Part shown: piece after piece, positions 12,417 through 14,093 of the stretch
How the letters are laid out: every line of letters begins with the position of its first letter
How positions within the stretch are numbered: position 1 is the first letter of the stretch
Origin: CAYNTC01 sp964432925
Lineage (GTDB): Bacteria > Planctomycetota > Phycisphaerae > Sedimentisphaerales > Anaerobacaceae
DNA length: 14,093 nt
Assembly (NCBI GenBank): GCA_964432925.1
Contig: CAYSPM010000067.1
Span: forward strand, 1-14,093
Direction: 5' to 3'
Made by a program: the position numbers and the translations under genes
Notes under the pieces: generated by a model
What the model was told of the DNA's origin: nothing
The model's database searches: none
The model's input: the letters and a program-made list of their open reading frames with translations, nothing else

Positions 12417-13694
12417 ATGGTAATCGAAATCCAAAACAAGGATGGTTTTATCAACTCAATGCAGGCCAGCGGTGCAATCAAAAATTTCTTTTCGCAACAT
12501 GACTGCTCCGGCAAAAGCATCTTATTGATAATCCCAGACAATACCCGTTCAGGCCCGGTCGGCGATATCTTTAAAATCATCTATGACTGCATAGGAGAAA
12601 AAACCAAATCCCTCGACTGTTTAGTCGCGCTCGGCACACATCAACCTTTGACCGAAGAACAAATCTGCACCAGACTCAATATCACCAGTAGCGAACGTAA
12701 GAACAAATATGGAGCAATTAAGCTCTTTAATCATGAATGGAATAAGCCTGAGACATTCAAATCGATAGGTAAAATCTCAGCCGACGAGATAGAGCAGATA
12801 AGTGATGGCCTGTTTCGTGAAGAAGTTGATGTGGCTATTAACAAATTGATCCTCCAGTACGATGAGTTCTTTATTTTGGGGCCTGTCTTTCCTCATGAAG
12901 TTGTCGGCTTTTCCGGGGGACACAAGTACATCTTCCCCGGCATTGCAGGTGATGAGATTATCAATTTCTTTCACTGGTTGGGGGCGGTGATAACAAATGC
13001 GGCAATCAACGGCTACAAGTGGACGGCAACGCGAAAGGTGGTGGAAAAAGCAGCATCGTTTATCAAGGTGCCACACAAGCTGTTCGCCCTTGTAGCAGCC
13101 AACGACAAGTTGAAAGGACTTTTTATTGGTGATTGTGTCGAAGCTTGGGAAAAGGCCGCGGACCTATCAAAGGAAGTCCACATAAAATACTTGGACAAGC
13201 CTTACCATACGGTGCTGGCGATAGCGCCGAAGATGTACGACGATATGTGGACCGCTGCAAAGGCAATGTACAAACTCGAACCTATAGTCTCCGATGGCGG
13301 CAAGATAATTGTTTATGCACCACATATAACCGAGATTTCTTATACGCATGGAAAGTTTATCGACGAGGTTGGCTATCATTGCAGGGACTATTATCTAGGC
13401 AGAATGGAGGAGTTTGCCGACATTGCGCGAGCGGTATTAGCGCACTCAACGCATTTGAAAGGGGTCGGCACATACAAAAATGGAGTGGAAAAGCCGCGAA
13501 TCAACGTGGTACTGGCAACCGGCATTAGCAAAGAGCGTTGTGAAAAGGTCAACCTCGGGTATATTGACCCAGCTTCGATAAATATTGCCGATTACGAAGG
13601 CAGGGAGAATAAAGGAATACTTGCAGTTCACCACGCTGGCGAAACATTATATAGATTATCAGGCGGACATATACCAACTATTCCAAAATATTAA
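12417..13694 (+). CDS. LarA-family nickel-pincer-nucleotide racemase/epimerase
   Basis: A 425-residue protein of the lactate racemase (DUF2088/LarA) family. These enzymes racemise or epimerise alpha-hydroxy acids by hydride transfer to a nickel-pincer nucleotide bound through a lysine thioamide. Motifs: D41-N-T-R44 (as LarA D72/R75), H75 in ALGTHQPLT (as H108), H160 in PHEVVGFSGG, K170 in SGGHK and H186 in NFFHW. The spacings H160-K170 (10) and K170-H186 (16) match LarA H174, K184 and H200 as I remember them, so the cofactor lysine and nickel-binding histidine are present. The start is the ATG at 12417, 21 bp after the HAD gene; the ribosome site is poor. The operon context (SDR, sulfatase, HAD) argues for a sugar-acid substrate over lactate, which is an inference. 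LarE is encoded about 7 kb away. Confidence 0.88.
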   Translation: MVIEIQNKDGFINSMQASGAIKNFFSQHDCSGKSILLIIPDNTRSGPVGDIFKIIYDCIGEKTKSLDCLVALGTHQPLTEEQICTRLNITSSERKNKYGAIKLFNHEWNKPETFKSIGKISADEIEQISDGLFREEVDVAINKLILQYDEFFILGPVFPHEVVGFSGGHKYIFPGIAGDEIINFFHWLGAVITNAAINGYKWTATRKVVEKAASFIKVPHKLFALVAANDKLKGLFIGDCVEAWEKAADLSKEVHIKYLDKPYHTVLAIAPKMYDDMWTAAKAMYKLEPIVSDGGKIIVYAPHITEISYTHGKFIDEVGYHCRDYYLGRMEEFADIARAVLAHSTHLKGVGTYKNGVEKPRINVVLATGISKERCEKVNLGYIDPASINIADYEGRENKGILAVHHAGETLYRLSGGHIPTIPKY

Positions 13695-13721
13695 GCCGGC
13701 AGAAATATACAGGCAAATACT

Positions 13722-14093
13722 ATGCCAGCCAATCTAAACAATAAAAGCATCAACATCAAGGCTGTCGCAAAGAAGGCGTTGAAGGACGATAAACTGCTGG
13801 CTGAGCTACTTGATAATCTCTGGTCGAAGAACGAAACGATAAGGTATAATAGTCATAAGGTTCTCTTTTTTATAACAGAAGAACAACCACAAACCTTATA
13901 TTCCAATTGGGATTATTTTGTCAAATTCTTAGATAGTGACAATACTTACCACAAGCTCAGCGCAGCACTTCTCTTAGCGAATCTCACAAGAGTCGATAAA
14001 AATAACAAATTCGAGAAGATATTTAATAAGTTCTATGGTCTGCTTGATGACAAAAGCTTTATAACAGCGGCTTATGTTGCAGGTGCTTCAGGA
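13722..14093 (+). CDS. HEAT-repeat-like protein, N-terminal part, runs off the window
   Basis: An open frame of 124 codons with no stop at the window edge. It starts at the ATG at 13722, with AGG 8 nt upstream, 27 bp after the LarA-like gene. By eye it is all helical, with repeated amphipathic units of about 35-40 residues: VAKKALKDDKLLAELLDNLW, then NETIRYNSHKVLFFITEE, then NTYHKLSAALLLANLTR, then KFYGLLDDKSFITAAYVAG. Such units, with a leucine/alanine pattern and D-x-N turns, resemble HEAT/ARM repeats, which act as protein-binding scaffolds. There is no signal peptide in the visible part. The position as last visible gene of the operon suggests a partner of the preceding enzymes, but such scaffold proteins are common and the link is unproven. 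Confidence 0.65.
   Translation, partial: MPANLNNKSINIKAVAKKALKDDKLLAELLDNLWSKNETIRYNSHKVLFFITEEQPQTLYSNWDYFVKFLDSDNTYHKLSAALLLANLTRVDKNNKFEKIFNKFYGLLDDKSFITAAYVAGASG

Overview
The window looks like part of a scaffold from a draft genome or metagenome-assembled genome, because it holds two runs of exactly 100 N (8339-8438 and 10599-10698) inside otherwise normal genes. The gene set (a eukaryote-type hexokinase, a Tat-exported sulfatase, several lipoproteins, a mannonate/fructuronate-type SDR, nickel-pincer-nucleotide enzymes, an L-type lectin domain) suggests a polysaccharide-degrading bacterium. My best guess is Planctomycetota, class Phycisphaerae. That is inferred from gene content, not from a marker gene.

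Layout. (1) 1-431: the C-terminal end of an L-type lectin-domain protein, cut by the window edge. (2) 499-3636, plus strand: a palindrome-rich spacer and a good sigma70-type promoter (617-645) lead into a probable operon of an unknown lipoprotein, galE and a eukaryote-type hexokinase. This is a small hexose / nucleotide-sugar unit. (3) 3727-5744, minus strand: a strong promoter drives tRNA-Thr(CGT). larE starts three bases after the mature tRNA end and is followed by an exported lipoprotein of the endonuclease/exonuclease/phosphatase fold. (4) 5949-7482: a repeat-rich island with four clear copies and one decayed copy of a GTAG-plus-hairpin REP element. Between them lie two small unknown genes and an intact RAYT (REP-associated tyrosine transposase). 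(5) 7515-9216: a small cupin (minus), divergent from a 6-phosphofructokinase of the PPi-type family (plus) with a clear promoter and a terminator. The terminator loop carries a piece of a dispersed repeat. (6) 9238-14093, plus strand: a compact operon of SDR, Tat sulfatase, HAD hydrolase, LarA-family enzyme and a HEAT-like protein that runs off the window. Gaps are 17-27 bp, with one ATGA overlap.

How it may work together: the sulfatase would desulfate a carbohydrate outside the cytoplasm, and the SDR would interconvert sugar acids. The LarA-family protein keeps the lactate-racemase residues in exact spacing and would epimerise an alpha-hydroxy acid, possibly a sugar acid. LarE, about 7 kb away, is one of the proteins that build the nickel-pincer nucleotide cofactor such enzymes need. 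The HAD protein could be a phosphatase in the same pathway. PFK and hexokinase feed lower glycolysis. The most interesting points are the LarA homologue in a sulfatase/sugar-acid operon, the tRNA-larE junction that could give a nearly leaderless mRNA, and the REP/RAYT island with its passenger genes. No CRISPR array, phage module or restriction system is visible.
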